Source of the DNA: a virus
Length of the DNA stretch: 64,000 nucleotides
Reading direction: 5' to 3' (one strand)
IMG/VR virus record: IMGVR_UViG_3300032116_014198
Location: 1-64,000 of that record
Part shown: positions 1 to 9,433 of the stretch, one piece after another
How the letters are laid out: each line of letters opens with the position of its first letter
Numbering within the stretch: position 1 is the first letter of the stretch
The notes under the pieces: generated by a model
Databases searched by the model: none
Told to the model about the DNA's origin: nothing
The model's input: only the letters and a program-made list of their open reading frames with translations
Made by a program: the position numbers and the translations under genes

Positions 1-2
1 GA

Positions 3-2410
3 ACATCTGGTACTTCAGGAATAAGTGGTTCATCAGGTTCGGCAGGTTCATCGGCAACTTCAGGAACAAATGGTTCTTCAGGAACATCAGGAGTTGCGGG
101 AACATCAGGAGCTTCAAGAACATCAGGGACATCAGGAACAAACGGTTCATCAGGAACTAGTGGTACTTCTGGTACTGATGGAACATCAGGAGCTTCAAGA
201 ACATCAGGAACTAGCGGTACATCGGGTACATCAGGTTCAAGCGGAACTAGCGGAACTTCAGGTTCAGCAGGTTCTTCAGCAACTTCAGGTACATCAGGAA
301 CTAGCGGAACAAGTGGTTCTTCAGGTTCAGCAGGTTCATCTGCAACTTCAGGAACATCTGGTACTTCAGGAATAAGTGGTTCATCAGGTTCGGCAGGTTC
401 ATCGGCAACTTCAGGAACAAATGGTTCTTCAGGAACATCAGGAGTTGCGGGAACATCAGGAGCTTCAAGAACATCAGGAACATCAGGAACAAATGGTTCA
501 TCAGGAACTAGTGGTACTTCTGGTACTGATGGAACATCAGGAGCTTCAAGAACATCAGGAACTAGCGGTACATCAGGTACATCAGGTTCAAGTGGAACTT
601 CAGGAACATCAGGTTCAGCAGGTTCGGCGGGTTCTTCAGCAACTTCAGGTACATCAGGAACTAGCGGAACAAGTGGTTCTTCAGGTTCAGCAGGTTCATC
701 AGCGACTTCAGGTTCTTCAGGAACATCAGGTGCGTCAGGAACATCAGGTTCAGCAGGTTCATCAGCGACTTCAGGTTCTTCAGGAACATCAGGAGCGTCA
801 GGAACATCAGGTTCAGCAGGTTCTTCAGCAACTTCAGGAACATCTGGTACTTCAGGAATAAGTGGTTCGTCAGGTTCGGCAGGTTCTTCAGCAACTTCAG
901 GAACAAACGGTTCTTCAGGAACATCGGGAGTTGCGGGAACATCAGGAGCTTCAAGAACATCAGGAACATCAGGAACAAACGGTTCGTCTGGTACAAGTGG
1001 TACATCAGGTGTTGATGGAACATCAGGAGCTTCAAGAACATCAGGAACTAGCGGTACATCAGGTACAAGTGGTTCTTCAGGTTCAGCAGGTTCATCAGCA
1101 ACTTCAGGTACAAGTGGAACATCAGGAGTATCAGGAGCATCGGGAACATCAGGTTCAGCAGGTTCATCGGCAACTTCAGGTTCAACAGGAACAAGTGGTT
1201 CTTCAGGAGCATCAGGAAATGCTGGTACATCAGGAGCGTCAGCAACATCAGGTTCAAGTGGAACATCGGGAACTTCAGGTTCATCAGGAGCGTCAGGAGC
1301 ATCGGCAACATCAGGAACAAGTGGAACTTCAGGTACATCAGGTTCCGCAGGAGCGTCAGGAGCATCGGCAACATCAGGAACATCAGGTACAAGTGGTACT
1401 TCAGGTTCAGCGGGTTCTTCAGCGACATCAGGAACAAATGGTTCTTCAGGAACATCAGGAGTCGCGGGAACATCAGGAGCTTCAAGAACATCAGGAACAT
1501 CAGGAACAAACGGCTCATCTGGTACAAGTGGTACATCAGGTGTTGATGGAACATCAGGAGCTTCAAGAACATCAGGAACTAGTGGTACATCAGGTACAAG
1601 TGGTTCATCAGGAGCGTCAGGAGCATCGGCAACATCAGGAACAAGTGGAACTTCAGGTACATCAGGTTCCGCAGGAGCGTCAGGAGCATCGGCAACATCA
1701 GGAACAAGTGGAACTTCAGGTACATCAGGTTCCGCAGGAGCGTCAGGAGCATCTCAAACTTCAGGAACAAGTGGAACTTCAGGTACGTCAGGAGCATCAG
1801 GAAACGCTGGAACATCAGGAGCATCTGCAACTTCAGGAACTAGCGGTACATCAGGAACATCAGGTTCAAGTGGTACTTCAGGTATATCAGGAGCTGCGGG
1901 AGCGTCAGGACAATCGGCAACATCAGGTACCTCAGGTACATCAGGAACTGCTGGTTCATCAGGAGCGTCAGGAGCATCAGCAACATCAGGTACTTCAGGT
2001 ACAAGTGGTACGTCAGGAGCATCAGGAAACGCTGGAACATCAGGAGCATCTGCAACTTCAGGTTCATCAGGAACTTCAGGAACTGCAGGTTCATCAGGAG
2101 CGTCAGGAGCATCAGCAACTTCAGGTTCAAGCGGTACATCAGGAACTGCAGGTTCATCAGGAGCATCAAGAACTGCAGGTTCATCGGCAACTTCAGGTTC
2201 ATCAGGAACTTCAGGAACTGCAGGTTCATCAGGAGCTGCGGGAGCTTCAGGAGCGTCAGCAACTTCAGGTACAAGTGGAACATCAGGTTCAGCGGGTTCA
2301 TCAGGAAATGCGGGTACATCAGGGGCATCAAGAACTTCAGGAAGTTCAGGAACTTCAGGAACTAGCGGTACTTCAGGTACAACAGGTTCTTCAGGATTAA
2401 GTGGTCCAAG
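3..2410 (+). repeat. Collagen-like triplet array with higher-order repeats
   Basis: A 9-nt periodic array built from tca-gga-aca-like triplets encodes Gly-X-Ser/Thr. On top of this there is a longer repeat: the block starting gtggttc(a/g)tcaggttcggcagg recurs at nt 25, 376 and 862, giving units of 351 and 486 bp (39 and 54 triplets). Synonymous codons are mixed (gga/ggt, tca/agc/agt). Such arrays can change length by recombination. Long open frames in the other frames and on the opposite strand here are by-products of the repeat. Confidence 0.9.
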
Positions 2411-3050
2411 TGGTACTTCAGGTATTAGCGGTGGTTCATTCACATGTAATAACGTATCTGATTTGTATATCGTATACGCAGTGAATGGTTCACAAATACA
2501 ATCATCTTGTTGTCTATTCATTAAAGGTTCGGATTCGTTTGTCCACAACTGCGCGGGTTACAGGTCAGGAGTTTCAGGTTCGGCAGGAGCACCATCATTC
2601 TCATGGACGGCAAATACAAACACAGGTATATTCAACAGTGGAACTTCATATCTTGGATACTCATTGAACGGAACTGAAATGTTCAGAATGACAAACAATG
2701 GTGGATATGGTGATTTCCACGCAACTGCGAACATTATTGGATATTCAACAACACCATCAGATGAAAGATTAAAAGATAATGTTAAAACTCTTGAAAACAG
2801 TTTAGGTATTATTGAAAAATTAAGACCTGTGTCATATACTTGGAAAGATGTTATGAGAAGAGGAAATGACTTTGGATTAATTGCTCAAGAAGTTGAAAAA
2901 ATAATACCTGAAATCGTTACAAATACAACATTACTTCAAACAGGTGATGAGGAGTTATATAAAACAGTGTCATACGAAAGATTGGTACCATTCCTAATCC
3001 AATCAATTCAAGAATTGAACAATAAAATTAAAGAATTAGAAAAGAAATAA
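3..3050 (+). CDS. Collagen-like repeat tail fibre with C-terminal S74 chaperone domain (5' partial)
   Basis: The frame is open from the window edge with no start codon, so the gene begins upstream; 1015 residues are visible. About 800 residues are triplets of Gly-X-Ser/Thr type ([12 protein letters not shown]) with regular Gly-to-Ala or Gly-to-Arg substitutions. They lead into a short globular region and a C-terminal intramolecular chaperone (peptidase S74) domain from about nt 2750, with the hallmark SDERLKDNV whose Ser and Lys would form the autocleavage dyad, followed by [13 protein letters not shown] and a coiled-coil end. In this family the domain assists trimerisation of the fibre and then cleaves itself off. 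It is probably a long receptor-binding or side fibre. Internal TTG codons near nt 2463 are not the start, because the repeat frame runs straight into them. Confidence 0.9.
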   Translation, partial: TSGTSGISGSSGSAGSSATSGTNGSSGTSGVAGTSGASRTSGTSGTNGSSGTSGTSGTDGTSGASRTSGTSGTSGTSGSSGTSGTSGSAGSSATSGTSGTSGTSGSSGSAGSSATSGTSGTSGISGSSGSAGSSATSGTNGSSGTSGVAGTSGASRTSGTSGTNGSSGTSGTSGTDGTSGASRTSGTSGTSGTSGSSGTSGTSGSAGSAGSSATSGTSGTSGTSGSSGSAGSSATSGSSGTSGASGTSGSAGSSATSGSSGTSGASGTSGSAGSSATSGTSGTSGISGSSGSAGSSATSGTNGSSGTSGVAGTSGASRTSGTSGTNGSSGTSGTSGVDGTSGASRTSGTSGTSGTSGSSGSAGSSATSGTSGTSGVSGASGTSGSAGSSATSGSTGTSGSSGASGNAGTSGASATSGSSGTSGTSGSSGASGASATSGTSGTSGTSGSAGASGASATSGTSGTSGTSGSAGSSATSGTNGSSGTSGVAGTSGASRTSGTSGTNGSSGTSGTSGVDGTSGASRTSGTSGTSGTSGSSGASGASATSGTSGTSGTSGSAGASGASATSGTSGTSGTSGSAGASGASQTSGTSGTSGTSGASGNAGTSGASATSGTSGTSGTSGSSGTSGISGAAGASGQSATSGTSGTSGTAGSSGASGASATSGTSGTSGTSGASGNAGTSGASATSGSSGTSGTAGSSGASGASATSGSSGTSGTAGSSGASRTAGSSATSGSSGTSGTAGSSGAAGASGASATSGTSGTSGSAGSSGNAGTSGASRTSGSSGTSGTSGTSGTTGSSGLSGPSGTSGISGGSFTCNNVSDLYIVYAVNGSQIQSSCCLFIKGSDSFVHNCAGYRSGVSGSAGAPSFSWTANTNTGIFNSGTSYLGYSLNGTEMFRMTNNGGYGDFHATANIIGYSTTPSDERLKDNVKTLENSLGIIEKLRPVSYTWKDVMRRGNDFGLIAQEVEKIIPEIVTNTTLLQTGDEELYKTVSYERLVPFLIQSIQELNNKIKELEKK

Positions 3051-3051
3051 A

Positions 3052-3363
3052 ATGGCTATAAAAGTAACAACACAAATAGGAACCAGTGGTGGAATCACCA
3101 CTGAAGCCTATGTAAGAATAGGTACTTATTTAATTGATAAATCCAACAATGCTGTTAGATTTGGGTTAGAAATTTATAACTCAGAAGTAGATAAAAACAA
3201 TAAAGACAATATTGTGACAAATAAACAAATTGGTAATTATGTATATAAAAAGGTTAGTAGTTTTACTTCATTTGAAACTACTGATATCTTTTCAGCGGGG
3301 TATTCTGAATTAAGAACTCATTTGCAAAGTATTTACGGACCATCATCAACAGTTGATTGTTAA
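3052..3363 (+). CDS. Small probable virion protein
   Basis: This 103-residue protein starts one base after the fibre stop codon, so it is co-transcribed with the fibre gene. It is Thr/Ser/Asn-rich with alternating beta-type segments (VRIGTYLIDKSNNAVRFGLEIY) and ends in a Cys. I do not recognise a family. Position directly after a fibre gene suggests a fibre-associated or baseplate accessory protein, but nothing in the sequence proves it. Confidence 0.6.
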   Translation: MAIKVTTQIGTSGGITTEAYVRIGTYLIDKSNNAVRFGLEIYNSEVDKNNKDNIVTNKQIGNYVYKKVSSFTSFETTDIFSAGYSELRTHLQSIYGPSSTVDC

Positions 3364-3369
3364 TAGAAT

Positions 3370-3984
3370 ATGGCAACACCACCAGGACCAGCATCACCCG
3401 GTAATCCTATTAGTTATGATAATATTAGGGCTGAGGTTAACTTTACGCCTAATATTGATATTGGATTGTATGATTTTGCAACATACATATATGATGATGG
3501 TTTTATTAATGACTATACATTTTATCCAGCATTTTATCCTTTACCATCAAGTCCTGCTGGAGGTGCAGTAACACAAAACGCATCTATATCAATGTTTTAT
3601 GATATAGATTCTGAGAGTTATTATGACATTCAATTCCAATCAGGAACACCTAGTTGGGTATCAACTATTGATGTGACAATTAATGATGCAACTGTTTTGG
3701 CTAGCGGTTCAAATAGTGGACCAAACGCTGATACACAAACACAAATTAATGCAATGATTCGAGGGGGGACCGCTGGTAACCAACCCCATTGGTATCAAAT
3801 AGATTTACAGGTTAATTTAAATGCTGGTGCACCACCATTTACACCAGCGGTAAATGTTGATTATGACACTGGTGCTGGTTTCACCGCTTTTCCTGGTTCA
3901 CCAACTACATTTCCGGGTCTATTAACTACCGGAGCAATTATTAATGTTGCAAATGGTGGGACTGTTTACATTAGAGTTTCATAA
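3370..3984 (+). CDS. Probable virion structural protein
   Basis: A 204-residue protein starting six bases after the previous stop. It has a Pro/Gly-rich N-terminus (MATPPGPASPGNP), no signal peptide and no membrane segment. The rest is rich in Thr, Asn, Gly and aromatic residues in a beta-sandwich-like pattern, ending in GGTVYIRVS. No family recognised. It is the last gene of the fibre transcription unit before a short AT-rich gap and the oxygenase gene. Confidence 0.6.
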   Translation: MATPPGPASPGNPISYDNIRAEVNFTPNIDIGLYDFATYIYDDGFINDYTFYPAFYPLPSSPAGGAVTQNASISMFYDIDSESYYDIQFQSGTPSWVSTIDVTINDATVLASGSNSGPNADTQTQINAMIRGGTAGNQPHWYQIDLQVNLNAGAPPFTPAVNVDYDTGAGFTAFPGSPTTFPGLLTTGAIINVANGGTVYIRVS

Positions 3985-4033
3985 TTTTAATTTGCAAGTT
4001 TACTTAATAGATTTTATTTAATATACTTTATTT

Positions 4034-4633
4034 ATGTCAAGTAAAATACCGATATTTCCATACCCACCAACAATTGATATAGGTAAGCACGCAAATGTTG
4101 ATGACCAATTTTCACAACCTGAAATTGATGAATTAATTAATATAATTAATTCTTTAGAGTATGAAGAAGGAAGAATTGTAAATGAAAATTTTGTTGGTGA
4201 GGTTAACAAAGATGTTAGAAAAAGTAATGTTAAATGGATATACCCAACAAATGAAACTATGTGGTTATTTACCAAATTAATGAAAATCATCCAATCAGTT
4301 AATGGTCAACTTTGGAATTTTGAATTAATTATGGCGAGAGAACCTATTCAATACACTGAATATGAAGACGATGGTGAATATGGTTGGCACATAGATACAG
4401 GACATGGTCCTAGTGCTCAAAGAAAAGTGTCTATGTCGGTACTGTTAACAAATCCTGACGAATATGAAGGTGGTGATTTGGAACTATGGCCTGGTGGTGA
4501 GATTAAAACAGTGGAAAGAAAACAATATAGTATGACAATATTCCCAAGTTGTATTATGCATAGGGTTACACCCGTAACAAAAGGTATTAGAAAAAGTTTG
4601 GTATTTTGGGTAGGTGGAACACCTTACAGATAA
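4034..4633 (+). CDS. 2-oxoglutarate/Fe(II)-dependent dioxygenase, prolyl-hydroxylase (PKHD) type
   Basis: A 199-residue protein with the complete double-stranded beta-helix signature. The iron ligands H119 and D121 lie in GWHIDTG, the distal H176 in IMHRVTPV, and the 2-oxoglutarate-binding R186 in GIRKSLVFWVGG. LLTNPDEYEGGDLEL is typical of PKHD/P4H-like hydroxylases. Family members use O2 and 2-oxoglutarate to hydroxylate a substrate, often prolyl or lysyl side chains. The substrate here is unknown. It is convergent with, and overlaps by 10 bp, the last gene of the minus-strand glycan operon. With GT60 at 28228 and Pro/Thr-rich virion repeats at 35397, hydroxylation of a virion protein is a reasonable guess. 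Confidence 0.85.
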   Translation: MSSKIPIFPYPPTIDIGKHANVDDQFSQPEIDELINIINSLEYEEGRIVNENFVGEVNKDVRKSNVKWIYPTNETMWLFTKLMKIIQSVNGQLWNFELIMAREPIQYTEYEDDGEYGWHIDTGHGPSAQRKVSMSVLLTNPDEYEGGDLELWPGGEIKTVERKQYSMTIFPSCIMHRVTPVTKGIRKSLVFWVGGTPYR

Positions 4634-5004
4634 TCACTGTAAGATTTTTCTTCAATAAATCCTGAAGAAAACTTCAAATTAATTTCTTTTTTAATTTTAG
4701 CACGAACATCATTAGTATAGTAAACTGAACGAGCAAGACTAACAAATTCTTCATCAAATTCTTTTTGTCTTTCTTTGTCCCTAATATCATCTTCAATAAC
4801 CCAAAGGTCTTTATTAACTGACAATAATTCTAAATACTCAGGTGATAAAGTTGAAATACCCAAATCATTTTCAACCACAGATAAAAGATACTCATACTCT
4901 TTTATGATGTTATCTAATTTATTTGGGTCGGTAATATTTTCCTTTTTAATTTGAAGAATTGTTAATTTGTCAACAATTTCTCCATGTGATACTTCTATAT
5001 TCAT
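4624..5004 (-). CDS. DUF6165 family protein
   Basis: A 126-residue, soluble, charged, mostly helical protein. Its N-terminus, IEVSHGEIVDKLTILQIKKE, matches what I remember of DUF6165, a family of unknown activity commonly encoded beside heptosyltransferase-like (GT9) and other glycan genes. It is the promoter-distal gene of the minus-strand operon and overlaps the upstream GT4-BAHT fusion by 4 bp, so it is translationally coupled to it. A structural or assembly role with the neighbouring glycosyltransferase is possible. Confidence 0.65.
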   Translation of the reverse strand: MNIEVSHGEIVDKLTILQIKKENITDPNKLDNIIKEYEYLLSVVENDLGISTLSPEYLELLSVNKDLWVIEDDIRDKERQKEFDEEFVSLARSVYYTNDVRAKIKKEINLKFSSGFIEEKSYSDYL

Positions 5005-7106
5005 AATAAATTTTGTATTTGTGATATAACCATATCTGCGGTTATAGATTTATGACATTCAAATTGTCTTTCAGTATCTTTATGTTCAGGACACCAATTC
5101 CAATCTCCTTTATTAAATAAGAACATGGGATTATTCCAACAACCATTACATACTGACATATTTATAATCCTTGTACAATTTGAAGTAAATTCATGGTCAG
5201 GTTCTGTAAAATTAGAAATCATCACAACGTGTTTACCTAAAGCCCAACTTAACCAAGATAATCCACTTGAAAGACCGACAACAAATTGACTGTGATAAAT
5301 TACATTCATTGTATTATCAATTGAGTCATCTTCTAATGAATCGGCACCTTCGTATTTATCACCATTTTGTGAGATATTAATTACTTTATATCCTAATGAT
5401 TTAAAATGTCTAATTAAATCAACCCATCCTGTTGGATTGTTCCAATATTTACAACCAGCGGTTGAGTTGGTTGCAATACAAATATACTTTTCAGGGTAAG
5501 GTTTTTCTTTTGGTATAAAATCAATATTTGTTTTAATTTCTTTAAATTCTAACCCAAGAATATTACTAGCGGTTTGTTGTAATGGTATTGTATTAGGTAA
5601 TGTAGGTTCTAAATCACGATTATAAAACCAACCCAACTTATACATTGCGTATATGTTTTTAACTTCAATACCTGGCGTAACAAACTCAATTTCAGGGTAT
5701 GATTTTTCAAATAAAAAATTCTTGAAAGTTGAACAAATCACATGACATTTATGTTTTTTTCTAAACTCATCAACATATGGTACCCAAGCAATTGAATCAC
5801 CTAACGAACTTGAATCAATTGCAATATAAACTCTCATACCTTCAAAAGGAAACTTACGGTTAAGTATTGTTCCTGATGAATTAGAAACTCTGATTCTCCA
5901 ATCTTTATGAAATTTCTTATTTGATTTTGTCCACATATTACTTCTTATTTTTGAAGTATATGTTAGTGTGTTATCATCTTCAAAAAAATCTACGGTATAT
6001 TCATCGTCAAGATTACTTTGAACATCAACAGTTGGACCATCAACAAAATGTACATTTATTGCCAATTTTTCATTTAACATTGGTTTTAAATCTTTTGTTT
6101 CGTTAAACGCTTTAATAAATAAATTTTTGGTAATATCAGAAGTATATTCTTTTTGTATTTTAAGAACATCACCATACATGTTTAACAATCTTGTACAAAC
6201 TGTTGACCAATCATAATATTTTCTATCAATTTCGGTATTAATCATATAATGAGCATAGTTCTCAATAACTTCCAATATACCTTTTTTAACTGATTCAGTT
6301 GACCTTTCTACTTTATACAAACCTTCAATTTTGTGGTTACCATCATATGTCCCAACAACAGGTACTCTACATGAAATTGATTCCAATAATGTTAAATTTG
6401 GGTGACCAGCTTCCAATTCTGATGGGTGAAGGAATATTGAATGCTCTTCAATTATTTTTAATAATTCTTCTTCACTTGGATTGTGAGAAATTATGTTTAA
6501 TTTACCGTACTCCAATAAATCAGGATTTGCGTTGAAAAAATTCATATTGTTAGGAGGACCAACAATTGTAATATCCATGTTTAATTCTTTAGCGGCTTCA
6601 ATAGCGTATCTAAATCCTTTTCTATCTATGGTTTGGTCATCAGCATAACCATTATTTGCTATACATAATAATTTGTGTTTAAAATCTTCCTTATAAGGTA
6701 AATCAAAAAACTTGGTATCAACACCATGTGTTAAATAAAATAACTTATCAGTTTCCTCAAAGTAATCAACTAAAAATTCTGCATGTGTAAAGGATACTAT
6801 TGAACCTTTAATGGCTTCTAAATTTTGTTTATATGTATGAGAATCTTTACCATGTCTAACAACATGATGGTCATGTAATGAAAAGATGTATGGTATACCT
6901 CTTTTTTGAGCTTCAATACCTAAATTGGCAACGTGTAAATGAATGATATCTGTATTATTTACATCAACATCATTTAAGTATTTAATATCACATACGTGAC
7001 CCATTTCTTCAAATTGAAGTTTATAGTTCCATATTACTTTTTCAATTGCTCCCCAACCATTTGGAGGTATTGATATAAGACCTGGTGTTACTTGTGTTAT
7101 TTTCAT
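5001..7106 (-). CDS. Bifunctional GT4 glycosyltransferase / BAHT-type O-heptosyltransferase fusion
   Basis: 701 residues in three parts. Residues 1-330 are a GT-B GT4-type glycosyltransferase (PPNGWGAIEKVIW; FLHPSELEAGHPNLTLLESISCRVPVV, here the E-x7-E region). Residues about 345-430 are a beta domain starting VHFVDGPTVDV. Residues 430-701 resemble the autotransporter O-heptosyltransferase (TibC) family: SSLGDSIAWVPYVDEF, IPLQQTASNILGLEF, GLSSGLSWLSWALGK and a C-x2-C-x15-C-x11-C pattern (VCNGCW ... WCPEH ... ECHKS) like the family's iron-finger. TibC-type enzymes transfer heptose from ADP-heptose to Ser/Thr of surface proteins. Together with the HldD-like gene of the same operon this points to protein O-heptosylation extended by a second sugar transferase. 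Acceptor unknown. Confidence 0.8.
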   Translation of the reverse strand: MKITQVTPGLISIPPNGWGAIEKVIWNYKLQFEEMGHVCDIKYLNDVDVNNTDIIHLHVANLGIEAQKRGIPYIFSLHDHHVVRHGKDSHTYKQNLEAIKGSIVSFTHAEFLVDYFEETDKLFYLTHGVDTKFFDLPYKEDFKHKLLCIANNGYADDQTIDRKGFRYAIEAAKELNMDITIVGPPNNMNFFNANPDLLEYGKLNIISHNPSEEELLKIIEEHSIFLHPSELEAGHPNLTLLESISCRVPVVGTYDGNHKIEGLYKVERSTESVKKGILEVIENYAHYMINTEIDRKYYDWSTVCTRLLNMYGDVLKIQKEYTSDITKNLFIKAFNETKDLKPMLNEKLAINVHFVDGPTVDVQSNLDDEYTVDFFEDDNTLTYTSKIRSNMWTKSNKKFHKDWRIRVSNSSGTILNRKFPFEGMRVYIAIDSSSLGDSIAWVPYVDEFRKKHKCHVICSTFKNFLFEKSYPEIEFVTPGIEVKNIYAMYKLGWFYNRDLEPTLPNTIPLQQTASNILGLEFKEIKTNIDFIPKEKPYPEKYICIATNSTAGCKYWNNPTGWVDLIRHFKSLGYKVINISQNGDKYEGADSLEDDSIDNTMNVIYHSQFVVGLSSGLSWLSWALGKHVVMISNFTEPDHEFTSNCTRIINMSVCNGCWNNPMFLFNKGDWNWCPEHKDTERQFECHKSITADMVISQIQNLL

Positions 7107-8101
7107 ATTGTTTTAATAAATTCGCTAAATGATTTTAATATTTGGTTATATTCTTTTATGTGAAAATCATTATCAAATAAAAAATTTGGGTCAACAAACC
7201 CAAAATTATCAGTATAATCTTTTTTCCAATTAAAATATAGAAAATTTTCATTAGAAAAAAACTCATCAAATGAATCAACACAATATTTTCTTTCATTATT
7301 TGTTCCTTTAATTAATTGACGTTCTTTTTCTTCATCAATTAAACCATTTTTAATTGGTGGGTTTGGGGACATAACAATCACTTTATTATTTGGATGTTTG
7401 GAAATAAAAGTCTGTAGAAATTCTTTATATTTAAATAATAACTTATTTGTTAAATGAGAAATTGAAGTATTTTTTTCTTGAGATGATTTAGGTAGACCAT
7501 ATCTAGTATCTATTTCACCTAAATAAAAGGCTATAATATCGCCATCTTCTATGGGTAATAAATCAATAAATGATTTATTATCTTTATTTAAAAATCTATG
7601 TAAACTTAGTGAGGGGTGACTATACCTTATGGGTAAATAATCATGTATTGGTTCAGGGGTGTACTCATCATTACCAAAAGTTCCCCACACATTTGAATCA
7701 CCAATAATCCATAATCGTTTATAATTCATTGGATATTGTTGTGATATGTTTCTTAATGGTAGATAGTTCTTATAAAAGAAAAACTTTTTTTCAAAAACTA
7801 AATAATCTTCTATATAACATCTTAAATGTACCCCACCTTTAAAACCCAATCTATTATGTTTCCCAAAATGACTACCAATCGTAAAATTAACAAAATAATT
7901 TGGACCATCAATACAATTTACATTAATAATTTCGGGTGAGTATGGTATATCAAAATACGGGTCTGATATCTTTACAGATATTGTTTGTTGTTGGTCATTT
8001 AACCCTAATGTTGTAAAATTAATTTTTAAAATTGCATTATTTATAGCAGTTTCAACATCAATATTATTAATATTGATTAATATTTTTTCTTGTTTTAACA
8101 T
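7103..8101 (-). CDS. SGNH/GDSL-type hydrolase or transferase
   Basis: 332 residues. An N-terminal beta domain (about 1-115) containing INVNCIDGP precedes an SGNH fold. The nucleophile block is WIIGDSNVWG (Ser136), the third block is FYLGEIDTRYG and the C-terminal block is NDFHIKEY with Asp312 and His314, so a full catalytic set is present. SGNH proteins remove or transfer acetyl groups, and the GEID variant is often seen near glycosyltransferases. There is no signal peptide, so it would act in the cytoplasm on a glycan or glycoprotein. It overlaps its neighbours by 4 and 7 bp. Confidence 0.75.
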   Translation of the reverse strand: MLKQEKILININNIDVETAINNAILKINFTTLGLNDQQQTISVKISDPYFDIPYSPEIINVNCIDGPNYFVNFTIGSHFGKHNRLGFKGGVHLRCYIEDYLVFEKKFFFYKNYLPLRNISQQYPMNYKRLWIIGDSNVWGTFGNDEYTPEPIHDYLPIRYSHPSLSLHRFLNKDNKSFIDLLPIEDGDIIAFYLGEIDTRYGLPKSSQEKNTSISHLTNKLLFKYKEFLQTFISKHPNNKVIVMSPNPPIKNGLIDEEKERQLIKGTNNERKYCVDSFDEFFSNENFLYFNWKKDYTDNFGFVDPNFLFDNDFHIKEYNQILKSFSEFIKTI

Positions 8102-8667
8102 TTAATAAAACTCCCCCAAAGGACTTGTTTAAATTCATTATAAAGATATGGTCTTAATTTTAATTCGGGAAGATATCTTTCTAAATTTTTATAATGAGAT
8201 TCGGAAATTGTTGGCCAATCTAATTCGGTTTTTATTTTTTCGTACTCTTCGGGTGTTTCTTCATAGTCATGTAACATAACAACATCACCCGTTTTAAGAT
8301 ACCTTGAGAATAATTTAAATTCAGTTTCTTTATCACCACCATCACATAATAATAATGTTTTTTTTGGTTGACTAATTAATGATTTTATTTCACCAATCAC
8401 GTCAACATCAAAACAATCGGCAACTCTTAAGGTGGTATCTTTAATATTATTAACTTGTAAATAATCAGGATTATTATCGTATGATATTATTTTACATGAA
8501 TCAGATTTATTTTCTGATAACCAATATGTAAAAGCACCTGTAAAAGTACCAATCTCAATAATTTGTTCAAAGTCTTTTAATATTATTGAAAAGGCTTTAG
8601 GTATGTGTTTTGTTTGAGCGGTTCTAAATTGTTGGTCACCAATTGTAACCCATAAAAAGTTTTCCAT
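8095..8667 (-). CDS. Class I SAM-dependent methyltransferase
   Basis: 190 residues. IIEIGTFTGAFTYWL is motif I of a Rossmann-type methyltransferase, ISYDNNP gives the acidic residue after strand 2, and LLLCDGGDKETEF plus DVVMLHDYEET resemble the CmcI/methyltransferase-24 group. The substrate cannot be read from sequence. Operon position suggests methylation of a sugar. It overlaps the SGNH gene by 7 bp and starts one base after the previous stop. Confidence 0.75.
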   Translation of the reverse strand: MENFLWVTIGDQQFRTAQTKHIPKAFSIILKDFEQIIEIGTFTGAFTYWLSENKSDSCKIISYDNNPDYLQVNNIKDTTLRVADCFDVDVIGEIKSLISQPKKTLLLCDGGDKETEFKLFSRYLKTGDVVMLHDYEETPEEYEKIKTELDWPTISESHYKNLERYLPELKLRPYLYNEFKQVLWGSFIKC

Positions 8668-8668
8668 T

Positions 8669-9433
8669 TTATCTTTCTGAATTGTTTAAGTTGTATGATG
8701 AATTATGAATACCTATATGATAACAAATTCTTTCCAAATGTAAAAATGATTTGTATTTTTTTGCAAACCTTAATGCGAATTCTAATTCAAATGAATCCAT
8801 ATTTCCATTAAAATTATCAATAGTTTTTAATTTTTTAATATCATGTATTGCTGGTCTAAATCCAAAGTATGGCCAATTGATTACTTTAACCCAATCACCT
8901 TCAGGTAAGTATTTCATTTCAACCTCATCTAAAAATAATGGTTCATTTAATTCGTGTTTTTCAGAATAATACCATTCCCAAAAATCACCAATTATTCTTG
9001 GTGTAAATAATTCTGGTGGGAATATCTTTTTTTCCCATGAATAGCCAACTAATGCAATATCGTCATTATTACTTAATAAATTAATACCATCTAATAATCT
9101 AAAATTTTGTTGAAATAACCAATCATCCTCTAAATGAAACACATAATCAAAATTAAATTTTTCATTGTTTGTTTTCCAAACTTTCATAATCTCCAAATGT
9201 CTTTTTCTGGTATTAAAATCTGAAGGTTGAAATGTTATTGATGTTAACATCACCTTTGGAAATAATTTCTTTAATAAAAGAAACATTTCTTTCCTTTCAA
9301 AATCTGAAGATGAATCATCATAATGAAAGATGTGTGATATCAAATCACGGTCAACACAATTATTATAGAAAGAATTTATTGTTCTTTCAAACAATGAAAA
9401 TCTTTTACACGTTGTAATGGTTAATGATATCAT
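8669..9433 (-). CDS. GT-A fold glycosyltransferase (GT2-like)
   Basis: 254 residues. It begins MISLTITTCKRFSLFERTINSF, the usual first strand and helix of GT2-type enzymes, and carries the metal-binding acidic cluster in YVFHLEDDWLF. The C-terminal part (FRPAIHDIKKLKTIDNFNG) resembles acceptor-side regions of phage and bacterial GT2-like proteins. No membrane segment. It overlaps the preceding gene by 4 bp. Donor and acceptor are unknown. Confidence 0.75.
   Translation of the reverse strand: MISLTITTCKRFSLFERTINSFYNNCVDRDLISHIFHYDDSSSDFERKEMFLLLKKLFPKVMLTSITFQPSDFNTRKRHLEIMKVWKTNNEKFNFDYVFHLEDDWLFQQNFRLLDGINLLSNNDDIALVGYSWEKKIFPPELFTPRIIGDFWEWYYSEKHELNEPLFLDEVEMKYLPEGDWVKVINWPYFGFRPAIHDIKKLKTIDNFNGNMDSFELEFALRFAKKYKSFLHLERICYHIGIHNSSYNLNNSER

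Noticed and set aside
25-2400. Long Gln/His/Leu-rich open frames on the plus strand and Leu/Met/Pro-rich open frames on the minus strand
   Set aside because: They are by-products of the collagen-like repeat, whose few codon types lack stops in several frames. The frame that continues into the S74 domain is the coding one.
3-2410. CRISPR-like array
   Set aside because: The repeats are short, continuous, in frame and without unique spacers. They encode Gly-X-Ser/Thr triplets.
2463-3050. Separate 195-residue gene starting at a TTG
   Set aside because: The same frame is open upstream through the whole repeat to the window edge, so this is the C-terminal part of the fibre.
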